This document shows positions 52,340 to 60,254 of a stretch of 64,000 bases of DNA, one piece after another. Within the stretch, counting starts at the first letter, position 1. Each line of letters begins with the position of its first letter. This stretch comes from Bacteroidia bacterium. GTDB taxonomy: Bacteria; Bacteroidota; Bacteroidia; Flavobacteriales; Flavobacteriaceae. The stretch lies in contig JAUIIU010000008.1 in the NCBI GenBank assembly GCA_030431695.1, positions 1 to 64,000 on the forward strand, read 5' to 3'. The notes under the pieces were generated by a model. That model made no database searches. It was not told the origin of the DNA and saw only the letters and a program-made list of their open reading frames with translations. Position numbers and translations under genes: made by a program.

Positions 52340-53440
52340 CTAAAGTACGCCTTTTTGTTTTTTGTAAAAAGAGTCGGCCTGCATTTGCATAAGTTCGCGG
52401 GCGATCTTTCGTTTGTAATCGTAGATTTCCTGCTCCTCGGCTATGTCGGCATAAACACGGTTGTTAACGTCCCTGTCGGTAGTTACCAGCACATCGCGTT
52501 GTGCTTTCTGCTGTTCTACCCAGCTTGCTACCGCACCTTCCTGCTCTGCAAGTTTCAGGTCGTAAGGACCTTTAGGCGACAATAATTTTGCGAGGATAGG
52601 GGAGGTCTCGATCGCAAGAAATAGCAGGAAAATAAATAGCGAAGGCAATAGCGGAAGCTTGTTCAGGGCGTTTACCCGCGCCATCAGCCCGTCGAAACCA
52701 TCGATCACCGGCTGAGTTTCAGCTACCTTGGTCTCGTATTGCTGACTCAGTTGAGCCGCCTGGTTTTCCGCTGCCTCTATTTTCGCGGTATTTGCAGTTC
52801 GGAGTTCCTGTAGAGCGGCCAGCTCTGCATCGTGTTTTTCACGTTTTTCTTTGTATACCGGACCTTTGCCTACCAATAAAGTTCCATCTCTCCCTTCGGC
52901 TTCGGCAATATAGGTTTCGTAGTATTGGTTTACGGCGGTTTCCTTATCGGCTACCTCTTGTTTCAATCCTTCGATCTCTGTATTCAAAGCTTCGATGGAA
53001 GGTTGATACTGAAGCGCAAGTTGATCCTTGTTCTCAAGGGTCATTGTGTTTTTCTCTTCCAGCAATACCTGGTCTATCTCCTTCTGAAATATCTTTAGTT
53101 CAAGTGGTTTTGAGATTACGATCGCGATGATTATAGCCAACACTATCCGTGGCGAAGCCTGTATGAGCTCATCGAAAAAACTGTCACGTTTCTTAATGGT
53201 TGAAACTATGAATCGATCCAGGTTGAAGATTAGTAATCCCCAAACGAGACCAAAGAATATCGCGGTAAAATAGTTGTCGAAAACGGTGTACAGCGCATAG
53301 GACGAAGCGATCATTGCCATGACGGCGGTGAAGAAAACTGTGGCACCGATCCCTGCATATTTGGTTCGTTCACCCGGTGAGCACTGGTCTAATATATCGG
53401 TATCTGCTCCGGAGCAGAAGATGAAAAATCGCTGTAGCAT
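52340..53440 (-). CDS. DUF4407 family membrane protein
   Basis: A 366-residue protein. An N-terminal domain (FFIFCSGADTDILDQCSPGERTKYAGIGATVFFTAVMA) and helices near 30-75 and 95-115 are typical of DUF4407. A long coiled coil (about 125-240) and a fourth helix (about 255-275) follow, then a charged tail. Function unknown. Monocistronic, with a terminator separating it from the gene upstream. Confidence 0.85.
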   Translation of the reverse strand: MLQRFFIFCSGADTDILDQCSPGERTKYAGIGATVFFTAVMAMIASSYALYTVFDNYFTAIFFGLVWGLLIFNLDRFIVSTIKKRDSFFDELIQASPRIVLAIIIAIVISKPLELKIFQKEIDQVLLEEKNTMTLENKDQLALQYQPSIEALNTEIEGLKQEVADKETAVNQYYETYIAEAEGRDGTLLVGKGPVYKEKREKHDAELAALQELRTANTAKIEAAENQAAQLSQQYETKVAETQPVIDGFDGLMARVNALNKLPLLPSLFIFLLFLAIETSPILAKLLSPKGPYDLKLAEQEGAVASWVEQQKAQRDVLVTTDRDVNNRVYADIAEEQEIYDYKRKIARELMQMQADSFYKKQKGVL

Positions 53441-53500
53441 AATGGATTACATTTTGAATGATGAACTATTAGAACGTGCTTTTCAGGGAATTGTTACAAA

Positions 53501-53527
53501 AAAGGCCCTTAAATCGTAAGGGCCTTT
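53501..53527. terminator. Hairpin terminator between DUF4407 and M56 gene 2
   Basis: Perfect 10-base stem AAAGGCCCTT/AAGGGCCTTT with a seven-base loop, 14 bases after the M56 stop in its direction of transcription. Confidence 0.8.
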
Positions 53528-53540
53528 GTGTTGAGAATTA

Positions 53541-55286
53541 TTAATTTCTGAAATGCACTTTGAGTTTTCCATCTTTACCCTTTTTAACATTGATCGTCTT
53601 AAGAGCGTCCAGATTCTTTGCAAGTTGTTTCGCTTTAGCATTGGAAATCACCTTATCATTAAGGTAGAATTTTGCTCCTTGTGAGATAAATTCAGACACC
53701 TCAAACGTTGGCGGTGGAGGAGGTGGAACCTGACTGTCTTTTACTCCATCGGGTTGTGGAGGTTGAGGCGGATTAGGAACCTGGGAGTTTAAATTAACTG
53801 CTTTTGGTGCATCCGGTGCAGGAGGTGGCGGAGGAGGAGGTGGGATGCATTCCGGGAAGGGTTCTGCGTCTGCTTTTTGTTTCGGTGACATTTTATTATA
53901 GATGTACTCCAGACGTTTGAGATCCTTGAGTTTTACCACACGCTCTTCCTTTGGCATAGCGTTGTATTTCTTTGCCAGTTTGGTGTATTCCCTCATTTCG
54001 TCCCGTGATGCGCTGGTTTGTTGCTCGAGGGTGATATTCATCTCTGAGATAACCTGACCTTCATTAGCTTTGGAATAATGAGTTTGCATGATGTTTGGCT
54101 CATTTGCAAAGGGTGTATTGCCTTTGCTGCGCACAACTTCCTGGTTGCCTGTAACCAATCTGTGAAAACCATAGTCCCATAATGCATCGAAGATAAATTG
54201 TACTTCCTCCAGCGGCGCAATTTCAGGTTTGATAATATGAATGTTCAAAACCCTGTTACGTTCGGCATAACTTAAGTCCTTGTGAAAACGTGCAGCCGTC
54301 GCAGCCAAAGTGCCTCTTGTGGCTTTAGTTCCGTCAACAATATACGTTCCGTTATCCAGTATTTCTATTTCCATGCTCCGAGCGGTTAATTTTGAAGATG
54401 CTGTTTCATCAAGTACAGGAATGTTCTCCTTTACCATTTGCTCCGTAGTACTAAAACCATAAACAAGAAATGCTAATAAAGGTATTACGACAAGACCGCG
54501 CACCCAGGTTCCGGTTCGTGATGTGTGTTTTTTCATGACTTTAATTCGTTTTTTGATTAATGAATAATTGATGGGGTTCGCCAAAGATGGCAAACAGGCA
54601 TGTGATGAGTATGCCAACAAGGTATTTTGGTAGGTCGTTGCGTCGATACCGGTTTTCAACACTGTACGATCTGCCAAAAATTCGTGATTTAATTTTATAC
54701 TTCGCCTGATAAGGTGTAGAAAAGGGTTGAACCAAAAGGCGACAAGTAGAATCTCCATAAAGAGTACATCCAAACTATGCATCTGCCGTGCGTGGACTTC
54801 TTCATGATGTAAGACTTCCTTCGGAATTGCATTGGTTTTGAATTCGTCCTTATTCAGAAAGACATAGCTTAAAAATGTGTGAGGTATCGTTGGGTTTTGC
54901 AATAAAACCTTAATAATACTCCGGTCGTGCAAATGTGGATTTTTTCGTATTTTCTGAATCATCGCCATCAGATTCTTTCCAAACTTTGTACCGAAAAGCG
55001 CAACGCCAAGCCCAAAAACACACCACAGGGTTATGGCTAGATAATTAGGAGTTATTTCCTCAATGTCGGAGATGTCGAGGTGTTCCGGAGTGACAATGGT
55101 TCCCACAACAGGCGATACTTCGATATATTCGGTGAACGTGATAAAGGGGATGACAAAGGACACAACTACAATACCTAGCAAGTAAAATCGCTTCAAGGTA
55201 TGCATGTTTTCACGCTCCAGGAAGAGTTTGTAAAAGGCATAGAGGATTGCCAAACACATGGTGGATTTAAAAAGATAAACTTCCAT
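53541..55286 (-). CDS. M56 (BlaR1-type) membrane metallopeptidase (pair 2) with Pro-rich tail
   Basis: A 581-residue sensor protease: three N-terminal helices, zinc site LHHEEVHARQMHSLD (HEEVH, about 158-162), HEFLADRTVL, and a fourth helix near 265-280. The extracytoplasmic part contains a stretch of ExbD-like character (GTYIVDGTKATRGTLAATAARF), a Pro-rich linker with an eight-Pro run (about 475-482) and second Pro runs near 525, and a small C-terminal domain. The tail differs completely from pair 1. It lies two bases after its BlaI partner. Confidence 0.85.
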   Translation of the reverse strand: MEVYLFKSTMCLAILYAFYKLFLERENMHTLKRFYLLGIVVVSFVIPFITFTEYIEVSPVVGTIVTPEHLDISDIEEITPNYLAITLWCVFGLGVALFGTKFGKNLMAMIQKIRKNPHLHDRSIIKVLLQNPTIPHTFLSYVFLNKDEFKTNAIPKEVLHHEEVHARQMHSLDVLFMEILLVAFWFNPFLHLIRRSIKLNHEFLADRTVLKTGIDATTYQNTLLAYSSHACLPSLANPINYSLIKKRIKVMKKHTSRTGTWVRGLVVIPLLAFLVYGFSTTEQMVKENIPVLDETASSKLTARSMEIEILDNGTYIVDGTKATRGTLAATAARFHKDLSYAERNRVLNIHIIKPEIAPLEEVQFIFDALWDYGFHRLVTGNQEVVRSKGNTPFANEPNIMQTHYSKANEGQVISEMNITLEQQTSASRDEMREYTKLAKKYNAMPKEERVVKLKDLKRLEYIYNKMSPKQKADAEPFPECIPPPPPPPPAPDAPKAVNLNSQVPNPPQPPQPDGVKDSQVPPPPPPTFEVSEFISQGAKFYLNDKVISNAKAKQLAKNLDALKTINVKKGKDGKLKVHFRN

Positions 55287-55288
55287 GG

Positions 55289-55654
55289 TTATTTCTTTTT
55301 TATTTGCTGGTCTATAATTTTTTTCAATTCTTCCAATTCTTCCTTAGACAGATCTGAGGTCTCGGTAAAGAAGGAAGCGAATTGGGAGGCACTATTGTTG
55401 AAGAAGTTCTTTATCAGGCCATTCACATGCTTTGAAAAGTAGTCCTTCTTTTTAACCAATGGATAATATTTGCGTGAGCGCCCCTCCTGGCTGTAGTCTA
55501 CAAATCCCTTGTCCTGCATTCTTTTCAATAGTGTGGCAACTGTGGTTGGTGCAGGCTTAGGATCAGGGTAAGCATCTATCAGGTCTTTCATATAAGCCTG
55601 TTTCTGCTTCCAGAGGATCTGCATTAGTTGTTCTTCGGAATTAGATAACTGCAT
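55289..55654 (-). CDS. BlaI/MecI-family repressor (pair 2)
   Basis: A 121-residue winged-helix repressor (LSNSEEQLMQILWKQKQAYM, PAPTTVATLLKRMQDKGFVDYSQEGRSRKYYPLV). First gene of the BlaI/M56 pair. Two operators of the canonical BlaI type lie immediately upstream, one covering the -7 element, so autorepression is expected. Confidence 0.88.
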   Translation of the reverse strand: MQLSNSEEQLMQILWKQKQAYMKDLIDAYPDPKPAPTTVATLLKRMQDKGFVDYSQEGRSRKYYPLVKKKDYFSKHVNGLIKNFFNNSASQFASFFTETSDLSKEELEELKKIIDQQIKKK

Positions 55655-55670
55655 GAGAGTCGAATCTTAT

Positions 55671-55686
55671 TTCTACAAATGTAGAA
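55671..55686. promoter_or_regulatory. BlaI operator 1, TTCTACAAATGTAGAA, covering the -7 element
   Basis: TTCTACA-N2-TGTAGAA, containing the canonical BlaI/MecI core TACAnnTGTA. On the minus strand it includes TACATTTG (55676-55683), an exact TAnnTTTG, so repressor and polymerase would compete for it. Confidence 0.75.
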
Positions 55687-55697
55687 TAATATTTTAA

Positions 55698-55713
55698 TTC
55701 TACAAGTGTAGAA
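55698..55713. promoter_or_regulatory. BlaI operator 2, TTCTACAAGTGTAGAA
   Basis: Second copy of TTCTACA-N2-TGTAGAA, 27 bases upstream of the first and between the blaI gene and the divergent PhnA-type gene, so it may also affect that gene. Confidence 0.75.
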
Positions 55714-55737
55714 GGAAAAATTTAACATTTAAACTTG

Positions 55738-55745
55738 TACCTTTG
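55738..55745 (+). promoter_or_regulatory. -7 element TACCTTTG for the PhnA-type gene
   Basis: Exact TAnnTTTG match 17 bases before ATG 55762. It argues against the in-frame codon at 55735 as the start. Confidence 0.5.
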
Positions 55746-55761
55746 GCCAAATTTCGAGCAA

Positions 55762-56343
55762 ATGAGTATTGATAGAGCCTTGGAGAAAAGGTCAAACGAC
55801 CAGTGTGAGTTTTGTGGAAGTACCGAGCAGTTGTCTGTTTATAAGGTGCCTGAAACCCCTGCTTCGGTGAGTGGAGAGGCGGCGGCCGTATACGCCTGTG
55901 CCACCTGTGTGTCTCAATTCGACGATGAAAACCGCGATGTACATCACTGGCGCTGTTTAAATGATTCCATGTGGAGTGCTGTTTCGGCTGTACAGGTGAT
56001 GTCGTGGAGAATGCTTCACCGATTAAAGGGTGAAGGCTGGCCACAAGATCTCCTTGATATGCTGTACCTCGATGAAGCAACATTGGAATGGGCAGCAGCG
56101 GCTGGTGACAACAGGATTTCAGAAAAAACTATGATTCACCGTGATGTGAACGGTAACGAACTTCAGGCAGGCGATAGTGTTGTGCTAATAAAAGACCTCA
56201 AAGTAAAGGGGTCCAGCATGGTAGCCAAACAAGGGACTGCCGTAAGACGGATCTACCTCGATCCTGAAAATCACGAATACATCGAAGGCAAGGTCGACGG
56301 ACAGACCATTGTGATCATTACCCAGTATGTCAAGAAGCTCTAA
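55762..56343 (+). CDS. PhnA-type zinc ribbon protein
   Basis: A 193-residue soluble protein: N-terminal zinc ribbon (CEFCGS... CATC), a helical middle, and the C-terminal PhnA/YjdM domain (VNGNELQAGDSVVLIKDLKVKGSSMVAKQGTAVRRI). Despite its name this domain is not a phosphonoacetate hydrolase, and its function is unclear. Start chosen at ATG 55762 (MSIDRALEKR) because the -7 element precedes it. Its stop abuts the M20 dipeptidase stop. Confidence 0.85.
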   Translation: MSIDRALEKRSNDQCEFCGSTEQLSVYKVPETPASVSGEAAAVYACATCVSQFDDENRDVHHWRCLNDSMWSAVSAVQVMSWRMLHRLKGEGWPQDLLDMLYLDEATLEWAAAAGDNRISEKTMIHRDVNGNELQAGDSVVLIKDLKVKGSSMVAKQGTAVRRIYLDPENHEYIEGKVDGQTIVIITQYVKKL

Positions 56344-57738
56344 CTAGGCTTCTTTGACCAACTGTGTATAATAATGATAGAATAACGGGATGGTCTCAAT
56401 TCCCTTGAGGTAGTTCCAAATCCCGAAATGCTCATTGGGCGAGTGTATGGCATCGCTGTCCAGTCCGAAGCCCATAAGGATCGTCTTACTTTTCAGCTCT
56501 TTTTCAAACAAAGCAACGATCGGGATACTTCCACCACTGCGCTGCGGGACCGGGGTCTTTCCGAAGGTGTCTTCGTATGCCTTCGAAGCAGCCTGGTACC
56601 CAATACTATCGATAGGAGTAACGTATGCCTCACCACCGTGGTGTGGTTTTACCTTTACGGTAACTCCTTTGGGCGCAATACTCTCGAAGTGATTCTTAAA
56701 AAGTTCTGTGATCTTTTCCCAGTCCTGGTGAGGTACTAGTCGCATACTGATCTTGGCAAAAGCCTGGCTCGCGATCACGGTTTTGGCACCTTCCCCGGTA
56801 TAACCACCCCAGATACCATTTACGTCGAGCGTAGGGCGGATAGAGTTCCTTTCGTTGGTGGTGTAGCCTTCTTCACCATAAACATCCTCGATATCCAAAG
56901 CTTTTTTATACGCTTCCTTATCGAATGGAGCTTCGGCCATTTTAGCTCTTTCTTCCGCTGTTAAAACTTCAACGTCATCGTAAAAGCCTGGTATGGTGAT
57001 ATGCTTGTTATCGTCGTGCAGGGAAGCGATCATCTTTGCGAGTATATTGATAGGGTTTGCCACCGCACCTCCATACAATCCGGAGTGCAGGTCACGGTTA
57101 GGACCGGTAACTTCCACTTCAACGTAGCTCAATCCGCGCAGACCAGTTGTAATGGATGGAATATCCTTGGCTATCATCCCGGTATCACTTATCAGGATCA
57201 CATCATTAGCCAGTTTGTCGTGATTGCGCTCCACGAACCATCCTAAACTCACACTACCTACTTCTTCTTCTCCTTCGATCATGAATTTCACATTGCAGGG
57301 TAGCTGGTTGGTAGAGGTCATGTATTCCAGTGCTTTCACATGCATATAGAATTGCCCTTTATCGTCGCAGCTTCCTCGTGCAAAGATGGCGCCTTCGGGG
57401 TGAAGTTCGGTATTCTTGATCACCGGTTCGAATGGCGGGCTATCCCAGAGGTTCATGGGGTCCGGTGGTTGTACATCATAGTGTCCGTAAACCAATACAG
57501 TTGGCAGGTCCGGGTCTATGATCTTCTCGCCGTAGACGATTGGGTAACCGGGAGTCTCGCATATCTCTACGTGCTCACATCCGGCTTTCTCCAATGCGGC
57601 ACGGGTGGCCTCTGCCATATTACGGACATCCTCTTTATACTTAGAATCTGCACTAATGGATGGTATTTTAAGCAGATCGAGAAGTTCGCTGATGAATCGG
57701 TCTTTGTGTTTGTTTACGTATGTTTTTGCGCTGTTCAT
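56344..57738 (-). CDS. M20-family dipeptidase
   Basis: A 464-residue zinc peptidase. Metal ligands lie in VYGHYDVQPP (His), RGSCDDKGQF (Asp), EGEEEVGS (catalytic and ligand Glu), DTGMIAKDIP (Asp) and near SDAIHSPNEHFG (His). A dimerisation domain sits in the middle (GPNRDLHSGLYGG). Cleaves dipeptides or similar; cytoplasmic. TACCTTCG at 57795-57802 on the minus strand is a one-mismatch -7 candidate. Confidence 0.9.
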   Translation of the reverse strand: MNSAKTYVNKHKDRFISELLDLLKIPSISADSKYKEDVRNMAEATRAALEKAGCEHVEICETPGYPIVYGEKIIDPDLPTVLVYGHYDVQPPDPMNLWDSPPFEPVIKNTELHPEGAIFARGSCDDKGQFYMHVKALEYMTSTNQLPCNVKFMIEGEEEVGSVSLGWFVERNHDKLANDVILISDTGMIAKDIPSITTGLRGLSYVEVEVTGPNRDLHSGLYGGAVANPINILAKMIASLHDDNKHITIPGFYDDVEVLTAEERAKMAEAPFDKEAYKKALDIEDVYGEEGYTTNERNSIRPTLDVNGIWGGYTGEGAKTVIASQAFAKISMRLVPHQDWEKITELFKNHFESIAPKGVTVKVKPHHGGEAYVTPIDSIGYQAASKAYEDTFGKTPVPQRSGGSIPIVALFEKELKSKTILMGFGLDSDAIHSPNEHFGIWNYLKGIETIPLFYHYYTQLVKEA

Positions 57739-57854
57739 GTAAGTTAATTTTGAAGATTGTCCCCCTTCGCAAATGGCTTCGGACGACTGTAAAGCGAAGG
57801 TACGAAAACCTGTAATTTTTAAAGAAAAGATATTTGTAAATTATAAATCTTGTG

Positions 57855-57862
57855 TATATTTG
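57855..57862 (+). promoter_or_regulatory. tRNA promoter: TTTG-N18-TATATTTG
   Basis: Exact -7 TATATTTG with TTTG at 57833-57836 as -33, separated by 18 bases. It lies about 20 bases before the truncated tRNA-Leu copy, which should be the first transcribed element. Confidence 0.65.
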
Positions 57863-57883
57863 CCACCCACAAAAGTGGTACCA

Positions 57884-57907
57884 GCGGCTGTGATGGAACT
57901 GGTAGAC
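57884..57907 (+). pseudogene. Truncated 5' copy of tRNA-Leu
   Basis: 24 bases identical to the start of the intact tRNA-Leu at 58000 (acceptor, D arm). It is then interrupted by the repeat-like insertion at 57908, after which only CATGCTAGA and a short hairpin resemble the anticodon arm. No acceptor 3' side follows. Confidence 0.7.
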
Positions 57908-57944
57908 CCTCCTTCGCTTCGCTTCGGCGGGCAGGCATGCTAGA
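57908..57944. repeat. Dispersed-repeat-like insertion within tRNA fragment
   Basis: CCTCCTTCGCTTCGCTTC followed by GGCGGGCAGGCATGC, unlike the surrounding AT-rich sequence. Similar TTCGCTTCGGCGGGCAGGC stretches are known as small intergenic repeats in Flavobacteriia (from memory). An 8-base hairpin ATGCTAGA/TCTAGCAT follows directly. Confidence 0.45.
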
Positions 57945-57999
57945 AGTCTAGCATTAATAGGAGGGAATATTACGGATCACAGTTTATGGACACAGTAAT

Positions 58000-58081
58000 G
58001 CGGCTGTGATGGAACTGGTAGACATGCTAGACTTAGGATCTAGTGCCGCAAGGCGTGGGGGTTCGACTCCCTTCAGCCGCA
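58000..58081 (+). tRNA. tRNA-Leu (anticodon UAG)
   Basis: Complete class II tRNA: acceptor GCGGCTG/CAGCCGC with discriminator A, D arm, anticodon loop CTTAGGA, long variable arm and T loop GTTCGACTC. The CCA end is not encoded. Terminator directly downstream. Confidence 0.95.
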
Positions 58082-58089
58082 CAGAAGAC

Positions 58090-58121
58090 AGGCCTTCGAG
58101 AAATCGGAGGTCTTTTTTTTT
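58090..58121 (+). terminator. Terminator of tRNA-Leu
   Basis: AGGCCTTCGA and TCGGAGGTCT pair (two G-U pairs) around a GAAA loop, followed by a run of T bases. Confidence 0.8.
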
Positions 58122-58177
58122 GATGATAGTGTCTTAAAGCATTCTTGCTGAAGGGAGGAGAAGTTTATCCTGAGTGT

Positions 58178-58245
58178 CACACTGAACGTAGTCGAAGGGT
58201 TATCGAAGGGACGACCATCAGCCGCACACTTCGACGAACTCAGTG
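58178..58245. repeat. Imperfect inverted repeat with tRNA-Leu 3' end copy
   Basis: CACTGAACGTAGTCGAAG (58180-58197) and CTTCGACGAACTCAGTG (58229-58245) are inverted copies, typical of small intergenic repeats in Flavobacteriia (from memory). Between them TCAGCCGCACA (58218-58228) duplicates the last bases of the tRNA and its flank at 58073-58083. Confidence 0.55.
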
Positions 58246-58254
58246 CGTCGCTTC

Positions 58255-58287
58255 AAAACCCTACTGCAAATCGCAGTAGGGTTTTTT
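58255..58287 (+). terminator. Second hairpin terminator downstream of tRNA locus
   Basis: Perfect 13-base stem AAAACCCTACTGC/GCAGTAGGGTTTT with a five-base loop and a T tract; no gene immediately precedes it except the tRNA remnants. Confidence 0.75.
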
Positions 58288-58410
58288 CGTTTGCTTCAGG
58301 GAGTCGAACTAAGACCTTCTCTCCACGGCTACTACCAAGCCTTGGAATATTTCAATCTTAAAAGTAAAATAGGCTTGAGAAGTATTCAAACATAATTCGT
58401 TGTTAAATTA

Positions 58411-58440
58411 AATAGGATATTATTGTCCGAAATAATAAAA
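58411..58440. promoter_or_regulatory. Candidate Rrf2 operator upstream of the NO-stress genes
   Basis: TATTATTGTCCGAAATAATA is an imperfect dyad just before the -7 element at 58445. Its reverse complement contains TCGGACAA, which recurs in the ric upstream dyad at 58930. Confidence 0.4.
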
Positions 58441-58444
58441 TGAC

Positions 58445-58452
58445 TATATTTG
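58445..58452 (+). promoter_or_regulatory. -7 element TATATTTG for Rrf2 gene 2
   Basis: Exact TAnnTTTG match. It lies downstream of the in-frame ATG at 58440, so that codon cannot be the start; ATG 58476 fits. Confidence 0.6.
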
Positions 58453-58475
58453 TTACGAATCTACAAGCCACAAAA

Positions 58476-58910
58476 ATGTTTTCAAAAGCCTGTGAATATG
58501 GTATCAGGGCGGCAACTTATATCGCTTCGCAATCCAGGGCGTCTAGACGTGTAAGCCTCAAAGAGATTGCAAACGAAATAGATTCTCCCGTGGCATTTAC
58601 GGCAAAAATATTACAAAGATTATCGAGGCACCAAATTGTGAGTTCTGTGAAAGGGGCATTTGGGGGCTTTGAAATTGAACATGAGCGGATTCCGCTGATA
58701 AAACTGAGCCAGATCGTTTACGCAATAGATGGCGATAGTGTATACGTGGGGTGTGGCCTTGGATTAAAGAAATGCAATGCACTCAAACCTTGCCCGGTTC
58801 ATGACAAGTTTGTTGAAATTAGGAACGAATTAAAGCATATGCTTGATAGTACAAGCCTGTTTGAACTGACAGAAGGACTGGAAGCCGGTATTACCTATTT
58901 GAAACGCTAA
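58476..58910 (+). CDS. Rrf2-family iron-sulfur regulator of NO-stress module
   Basis: A 144-residue winged-helix regulator starting MFSKACEYGIRAATYIASQS. Three Cys in YVGCGLGLKKCNALKPCPVHD have the same C-x6-C-x5-C spacing as the Rrf2 protein beside nos. Directly upstream of ric, it is probably an NsrR-like NO sensor that represses itself and ric. Confidence 0.85.
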   Translation: MFSKACEYGIRAATYIASQSRASRRVSLKEIANEIDSPVAFTAKILQRLSRHQIVSSVKGAFGGFEIEHERIPLIKLSQIVYAIDGDSVYVGCGLGLKKCNALKPCPVHDKFVEIRNELKHMLDSTSLFELTEGLEAGITYLKR

Positions 58911-58929
58911 AAAAATTTTTATTTAAATC

Positions 58930-58943
58930 GGACAAATATGTCC
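58930..58943. promoter_or_regulatory. Candidate Rrf2 operator GGACAAATATGTCC before ric
   Basis: A 5-4-5 inverted repeat (GGACA/TGTCC) between the Rrf2 and ric genes, 37 bases before the ric ATG; it shares TCGGACAA with the upstream site. Confidence 0.45.
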
Positions 58944-58979
58944 TAATAACTGATTAGTTGAACCATATAAATAGAAGTC

Positions 58980-59705
58980 ATGGTTGATATAGTAAATAAA
59001 ACTATTGGTCAATTGGTTGCAGACGATTATCGTACTGCAGAAGTATTCAAGAACCACAATATCGATTTTTGTTGTGGTGGAAACCAGACCATTCAGGAAG
59101 CAGTTGCCAAGAGGAATATTAAATTGGATGATCTCCTGCGTGAAATAGATGAGATCCAGAGACGAGTTGTTGATGACAAGGAAGACTTCATGTCCCTTCC
59201 ACTGGACCAGCTCACAGAACATATTGAAAGCAAGCACCACCGATACGTTGAAGAAAGGATACCGTTACTTCGACAATATTTGAATAAGATCAAGAGTGTT
59301 CACGGTGCAAACCATCCCGAATTGCACCATATCAACGAACTTTTTTTAGCTAGTGCTGGTGAACTGGCTATGCACATGAAGAAAGAAGAACTAATACTTT
59401 TTCCTTACATCCGTAAAATGGTGGAGGCGAAGCGTGAGTATAAGGAATTGACGCCTTCCCATTTTGGTTCGATCAAAAACCCCATCCAGGTCATGATGCG
59501 GGACCATGATAACGAAGGGGAGCGATTTCGGAAGATCGAGAAACTGAGTAATGGTTTTATACCGCCGGAAGATGCGTGTAATACTTATAAAGTTGCATTT
59601 GCATTTCTGAAAGAGTTTCAAGATGACCTGCATATGCACATACATCTCGAGAACAATATTTTGTTTCCAAGGGCGGAAGTAATGGAACATGAATTAAATA
59701 ACTAA
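58980..59705 (+). CDS. ric: Iron-sulfur cluster repair di-iron protein (Ric/ScdA/YtfE)
   Basis: A 241-residue hemerythrin-like di-iron protein that repairs iron-sulfur clusters damaged by NO. The N-terminal ScdA_N part has KNHNIDFCCGGNQTIQEA (CC motif, residues about 22-40). The di-iron part has His and Glu ligands in TEHIESKHHRYVEERIPLL, NHPELHHINELF, MHMKKEELILFPYI, MMRDHDNEGERF and LHMHIHLENNILFPRA. Confidence 0.92.
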   Translation: MVDIVNKTIGQLVADDYRTAEVFKNHNIDFCCGGNQTIQEAVAKRNIKLDDLLREIDEIQRRVVDDKEDFMSLPLDQLTEHIESKHHRYVEERIPLLRQYLNKIKSVHGANHPELHHINELFLASAGELAMHMKKEELILFPYIRKMVEAKREYKELTPSHFGSIKNPIQVMMRDHDNEGERFRKIEKLSNGFIPPEDACNTYKVAFAFLKEFQDDLHMHIHLENNILFPRAEVMEHELNN

Positions 59706-59717
59706 GTAGGATTCGTA

Positions 59718-59749
59718 ATGAGAGATTCAGAAAGATAAGAATCTCTCAT
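59718..59749 (+). promoter_or_regulatory. Intercistronic hairpin between ric and hemerythrin gene
   Basis: Perfect 11-base stem ATGAGAGATTC/GAATCTCTCAT with a ten-base loop and no T tract. It may stabilise the ric mRNA or attenuate downstream transcription. Confidence 0.5.
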
Positions 59750-59789
59750 TGTGATCGTCGCCTAAGAATTAAGAATAAAGATTGATTGG

Positions 59790-60254
59790 ATGGATAGACC
59801 TAAACCGATTACCAGAAATAAGAGATTACAACCTCTCAGCCGGGATCATTATCACGGGTTGCTGCTTTGTTGGAAAATAAAGCAAGGATTTGATAAAGAT
59901 GTTGCCGTGGAGAGAATCAAACGCTATACCGACTGGTTCTACAATAATCATATAAAGTCCCATTTCCAGATAGAAGAGACGTATCTGTTTCCTGTTTTGG
60001 GAGAAGCACATGCGTTGGTGAAAAAGGCGATCACGGAACACGAGAGATTGGAGATGCTCTTTACCGACTCCATTGATACATCTAATTCATTAAAGTCATT
60101 AGCGGAAGAGTTGAAACAGCACATTCGATTTGAAGAGCGCTTATTGTTCAAAGAAATTGAAAAAGTTGCTTCGGAAGAACAAATGAATACCATACTAAAT
60201 AAACATACCGGTGAAACATTCGAAGAAAACACCCAAGACGAGTTCTGGAAATAA
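59790..60254 (+). CDS. Hemerythrin-domain protein
   Basis: A 154-residue four-helix protein: SRDHYHGLLLCWKIKQ, HIKSHFQIEETYLFPVLG, ITEHERLEML and QHIRFEERLLFKEIE supply the di-iron His and Glu ligands. It probably senses or handles O2 or NO. Lies in the NO module after ric; its 3' end overlaps the next gene by 44 bases. Confidence 0.85.
   Translation: MDRPKPITRNKRLQPLSRDHYHGLLLCWKIKQGFDKDVAVERIKRYTDWFYNNHIKSHFQIEETYLFPVLGEAHALVKKAITEHERLEMLFTDSIDTSNSLKSLAEELKQHIRFEERLLFKEIEKVASEEQMNTILNKHTGETFEENTQDEFWK

Noticed and set aside
53801-53860. Low-complexity GGTGG/GGAGG tract that might be a slippage or G-quadruplex site
   Set aside because: It is the codon run for the Pro-rich linker of M56 protein 2; the frame is intact and nothing suggests variation.
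58288-58345. GGAGTCGAAC stretch resembling a tRNA T arm on the minus strand
   Set aside because: No acceptor, D or anticodon arm could be paired around it; at most a remnant.
58440-58475. Longer N-terminus for the second Rrf2 protein starting at ATG 58440
   Set aside because: An exact -7 element lies downstream of that ATG, and family members start at the equivalent of MFSKACEYG.
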